From positions 1,302,001 to 1,366,000 of the forward strand of contig NZ_FOUX01000001.1 of assembly GCF_900114995.1 (NCBI RefSeq): 64,000 nt of DNA. Direction: 5' to 3'. Below the pieces are notes generated by a model. That model had not been told where the DNA came from and did no database searches. It was given only the letters and a program-made list of their open reading frames with translations. Position 1 is the stretch's first letter, and each line of letters opens with the position of its first letter. The position numbers and the translations under genes were made by a program. Positions 60,951 to 64,000 of the stretch are shown one piece after another. This DNA is from Chitinophaga sp. YR627 (GTDB lineage: Bacteria > Bacteroidota > Bacteroidia > Chitinophagales > Chitinophagaceae).

Positions 60951-63020
60951 TTACAACAACCAAAACGTCTGACTAAAGGCCCCGTTAGCAGCAATATCCC
61001 AGGCTTCCACACGTACCCATTTCCTGCCTTTCAGCTGACTGCTAAAGCGGAAGGTCTTCTCCCCAAAGGCTTCTGTATCTTTCAGGGATATCTTTTCCCT
61101 GTATACCTTGTCACCATCTCCGGAGATGATTTCCACGAAATTCATAGGGAAGGTCCACTGGAGTTGCAGGTCGATGGTAGCGGTACCATTGGCTGGCAAC
61201 TGTAAACTATCTCCTGAAATATGACCATTTACCTTTAGCAGCGGCATCAGTACCTCTCCGGTACTGCTAAAGAAGCGTCCGTACTGCATCGCATCCAGGA
61301 TCGGCTGCCAGCTCTCCTTATAGGCAGGACGTTTATCCAGCATGAGATAGTTGACATTCATATGGGCATACATCTCATTCTGGTGGGTGATGGTGAACAG
61401 GTCCGCTTCACTGATAACCGTCTTCTTCGTACCCCAGTTATTCATATCGTCCATCAGATCGAGCACCCTTTTGCCAAGACGGGGCTGTGAAAGATCGGCC
61501 GGCATCGCTTTCCACGCGGCGCCCATAAATCTGTCAGACAAAAAGAAATCCTCATGGTTATAGACATCAGGTGTATTGACAGAGCCCTTCGTCCGCGGAT
61601 GCGCCGTCCATGCCAGTCCCTTTTCATCTTTGAGCAATTGCAGCATTTCTTCTTTATTGCCGACGTGATAGACTTTGCCATAACCAGGCTGTTCGCTCAC
61701 GTAAGGTTGTCCGGGTTTCCGGGACATCACCCAGTATATCGGTTTAGGGAAGATATCCAGCCAGTGTCCGCCAAAGAACTCATTGGGTTCTTCACCAGGC
61801 AGGAGCAGGAAGGTATCGTCCGACTGCTTCTCACACAGATCAAAAAGGGCTTTCAGCTGTGGCAGACGCTTCTCATCTGGTCCGCGGGGATCGGCGGTAT
61901 AATGGAATTCCGCCAGATGGACGATATCCACGCCCAGGTCTTTAAACACACCGACAAACTCAGGATGTGCTGGTACAGGCTTGCCGGACATGATCACATT
62001 CATCACAAATTCATTATGAAAGTGACTGGACATGGTCTTGAATCCTGGTAATGCCGCATAGTGGTCATTACGCGTAAATGCCTTCACACCGGAAAATGCA
62101 GCCGCATCGTCATCCTGGTTGAGCAGACAAAAGAAATTCAGTCGCTGCTGTGTGCCGGGAGGTGCATTGAACCAGGGTACGAAACGTTTGTCACCCTGCA
62201 ATTCCTGCCGGATGCCAATACCATAGCCAGCTACCATCTTCCGGTACTGATTACCATACCAGGTGAAATCAAGATTGAATGCTTCATCCAATGGATAGAA
62301 GTATTGATGCGGAGGAGGGAATACCGCTAAAGTACCCTGTTTACCGGATGCCGCAATCGCCCTGTATTTTACTGCCTGATGGCGGGCGGTATCATTGGCG
62401 GCAACGGTCGTCTGTTGCAGACTATCCCCTGTATTCATCCAGGACACATGCTGCCAGTCGGGTTGTGCGCTGACCATACCCGCATCAAATACGACAGCTT
62501 TAGCGTCGGCCGCTGTACTGATCACAGCAGCTACGTTGAACAGCGGACTACCATTATAAAAAGTCAGCTCCAGCGTACCGGAAAACTTTTCAACGGATAT
62601 CGGTCCGATGCTGGCAATCGTACGGCTGCCTTCGCTTCTTACAGCAACAGCTGTTTTCTGCATGTTCAGCGGATAACTCTGATAAGGCTTGTTCGGTACC
62701 TTGTCAAAGAAGATATTCCAGCCATTCTGCGACAGGAGATCTCTCTTACCTATTGTGACTACAAAGGCAGGATCTACATTGTGGGTGATCTCCTTTTGTC
62801 CCAGCGAAATGCTTTTGAAAAGTGGTTTACCAGGAGTGAGGTCCAGAACGATCTTCCCTTTGATGGACTCGCCAGCCGGCCAGCTGACTTCCAGGGAAGC
62901 ACCTTTTTGAGACACTACTGCTCCGTTCGTTTTCTTAAAATTTTTCAGATCTGCTTTTGCCTGCGCATGGGCAAAAACGGTAACGAATAATGGAACTACG
63001 AGTAAAATGTGGAACTTCAT
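60951..63020 (-). CDS. Secreted PHP/CehA-like metallohydrolase-related protein
   Basis: A 689-residue exported protein (signal MKFHILLVVPLFVTVFAHAQ). The first half is β-rich. The second half begins near residue 325 with SSHFHNEFVMNVIMSG and continues with VDIVHLAEFHYTADP, FLLLPGEEPNEFFGGHW, LAWTAHPRTKGS and further His/Asp positions, a spacing like PHP-type metal-dependent hydrolases (CehA/McbA group). The catalytic set was judged by eye only. The C-terminal domain (about 590-689) is Ig-like. Its target is unknown; the neighbouring receptor may import a product. Confidence 0.65.
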   Translation of the reverse strand: MKFHILLVVPLFVTVFAHAQAKADLKNFKKTNGAVVSQKGASLEVSWPAGESIKGKIVLDLTPGKPLFKSISLGQKEITHNVDPAFVVTIGKRDLLSQNGWNIFFDKVPNKPYQSYPLNMQKTAVAVRSEGSRTIASIGPISVEKFSGTLELTFYNGSPLFNVAAVISTAADAKAVVFDAGMVSAQPDWQHVSWMNTGDSLQQTTVAANDTARHQAVKYRAIAASGKQGTLAVFPPPHQYFYPLDEAFNLDFTWYGNQYRKMVAGYGIGIRQELQGDKRFVPWFNAPPGTQQRLNFFCLLNQDDDAAAFSGVKAFTRNDHYAALPGFKTMSSHFHNEFVMNVIMSGKPVPAHPEFVGVFKDLGVDIVHLAEFHYTADPRGPDEKRLPQLKALFDLCEKQSDDTFLLLPGEEPNEFFGGHWLDIFPKPIYWVMSRKPGQPYVSEQPGYGKVYHVGNKEEMLQLLKDEKGLAWTAHPRTKGSVNTPDVYNHEDFFLSDRFMGAAWKAMPADLSQPRLGKRVLDLMDDMNNWGTKKTVISEADLFTITHQNEMYAHMNVNYLMLDKRPAYKESWQPILDAMQYGRFFSSTGEVLMPLLKVNGHISGDSLQLPANGTATIDLQLQWTFPMNFVEIISGDGDKVYREKISLKDTEAFGEKTFRFSSQLKGRKWVRVEAWDIAANGAFSQTFWLL

Positions 63021-63145
63021 GCATTGGGTTTATCCGCTCAATATAAGTCATAAGCACTTTACATGCAAACCCTTAGTGTCATTGTAACAGTTTTCATGTC
63101 GACCTGGACGTGATCAATGATAAAGTCATCATATCATCGTTGTCA

Positions 63146-63175
63146 AAATAAAAGCCGGAGATATGATCTCCGGCT
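63146..63175 (-). terminator. Terminator after the gliding-type protein gene
   Basis: On the minus strand AGCCGGAGAT pairs with ATCTCCGGCT around a 3-nt loop and is followed by TTTATTTT. It begins about 33 bp after the stop at 63208. Confidence 0.85.
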
Positions 63176-63207
63176 TCGGTCCAGTCGCCAGGTAACGGCA
63201 AGCAATG

Positions 63208-64000
63208 TTACCTGACCACCGTCACTACACCCCTAAACAGGAATGTAGTACCATCTTCACACATCGTCTCCAATGCATATACATAAGTGCCTATCGGCGC
63301 TATCTGATTCTTCCATGTTCCATCCCATCCCGCAGTAGTGCTATTGATCGGGAAATGATTTCTTTCAAATACCAGGCTACCCCATCTGTCATAGATCCGC
63401 ATCCATACTACCTCTTTTACGCCTCGTCCTTTCGGATAGAACCATTCATTTTTACCATCCCTGTTAGGTGTAAAAGCATTCGGCAGGAAGATGGCGCCCT
63501 GGTCACAGGTGATCTTCACAAATACATCATCCGTCGCTTTACAGCCAAAGTTGTTCTCTACCTCCACGGTATATCTGGTGGAGAGATTTGGCAGGGCTTC
63601 CGTAGTCGCACAGGTAGTACAATTCAGGTACTCCGGCGGGGACCAGTTCCATTGCACAATATCAGCGCTACCCTGGCCACTCAGTGTCACAGGCGTACCC
63701 GCCATTACAATACGATCGGCGCCGGCATTGATGGTAGGGGTCGGGTGTACGCTCACCACCAGCGAAGTATCATGTGTAAAGCAGCCATCCGCATCATAAC
63801 CGGTCACTTTGTACGTATAGTCACCCAATGTCGTTAAAGTGGCGCGTGGTGACCCGCTGTTCACATTATCTAATCCTTCTCCCTGCCATACATAATGATC
63901 AGCGCCGCCAACCCATAAAGGCAATACGTGTCCCAGACAGATCGCCGTATCCGGCGTTGCCTGTATTGTAAATGGCAACACAACACGGATGCTGACATCA
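63208..64000 (-). CDS. Gliding-motility-associated C-terminal (type B T9SS) protein, 5' part cut
   Basis: The frame runs open to the window edge, so only the C-terminal 264 residues or so are seen. Two PKD/Ig-like β-domains (ICLGHVLPLWVGGADHYVWQ; IVMAGTPVTLSGQGSADIVQ) precede the CHU_C/gliding-motility C-terminal domain (IFLPNAFTPNRDGKNEWFYP, WMRIYDRWGSLVFERN, GTYVYALE). This domain directs type IX secretion and surface attachment. The full protein is likely a large repetitive adhesin or cell-surface protein. Confidence 0.9.
   Translation of the reverse strand, partial: DVSIRVVLPFTIQATPDTAICLGHVLPLWVGGADHYVWQGEGLDNVNSGSPRATLTTLGDYTYKVTGYDADGCFTHDTSLVVSVHPTPTINAGADRIVMAGTPVTLSGQGSADIVQWNWSPPEYLNCTTCATTEALPNLSTRYTVEVENNFGCKATDDVFVKITCDQGAIFLPNAFTPNRDGKNEWFYPKGRGVKEVVWMRIYDRWGSLVFERNHFPINSTTAGWDGTWKNQIAPIGTYVYALETMCEDGTTFLFRGVVTVVR

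Noticed and set aside
60895..61000. Second cobalamin riboswitch before the TonB receptor
   Set aside because: The leader is under 80 nt and has no B12 box; only a terminator and a -7-like box are visible.

Overview
The window reads as chromosome of a member of the Bacteroidota, most likely a Chitinophaga-like member of the Chitinophagaceae. The signs are a SusC/SusD pair, a gliding-motility/type IX secretion C-terminal domain, a DUF6377-type regulator, lipoproteins and TonB receptors, few Shine-Dalgarno sequences, and repeated TAnnTTTG-type -7 promoter elements close to start codons. No rRNA, tRNA, CRISPR array, prophage or insertion sequence was seen. Genus-level placement is inference.

Layout. 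1-7649: a cobalamin (B12) cluster. A cobalamin riboswitch sits before a minus-strand unit (ferredoxin, Ni/Co transporter, SDR protein, cbiX). cbiP-cobD-cbiB lie upstream on the same strand, and cbiA diverges from them across 29 bp. 7650-9400: a small AT-rich accessory stretch with an orphan nuclease-like domain protein and a coiled-coil protein built from 42-bp tandem repeats. 9407-17203: two oxidoreductase/AraC modules in opposite orientation flank a four-gene minus-strand set (small Cys protein, MbnP-like, MbnH-like di-heme peroxidase, outer-membrane protein). 17204-22728: a 58-bp perfect palindrome, DinB protein, Crp-type regulator, VOC protein, SulP transporter, then a prolyl-tRNA editing protein and EamA exporter. 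23081-26629: ergothioneine genes egtD-egtB behind an NTF2-like protein and a quinone reductase. 26677-42419: mixed metabolic and hypothetical genes. 43195-51896: a sensory cluster with two near-twin receiver proteins, an orphan CheB, a CheB-CheR-PAS-GAF-kinase hybrid and a multi-PAS kinase. 52041-58800: SusD/SusC and a divergent DUF6377 regulator. 58873-63020: a TonB receptor with a relic of a second receptor end, and a secreted metallohydrolase-like protein. 63208-64000: the C-terminus of a type IX secreted or gliding-type protein.

Most notable for regulation. (1) A 15-codon leader peptide with three consecutive proline codons and two hairpins precedes the EamA/prolyl-tRNA-deacylase operon. 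A second short leader ending in Pro-Pro precedes the SulP gene. (2) The two oxidoreductase genes beside the paralogous AraC regulators share an identical promoter layout: two direct repeats 23 bp apart, then a 13-bp gap, then an identical 16-bp block. This points to a pair of cross-related regulatory modules. (3) A three-copy intergenic repeat lies upstream of mbnP. (4) The CheB domain of the hybrid kinase carries Asn where the catalytic Asp is expected, while the orphan CheB next to it keeps Asp.

All functional calls come from motif recognition by eye. No database search was possible.
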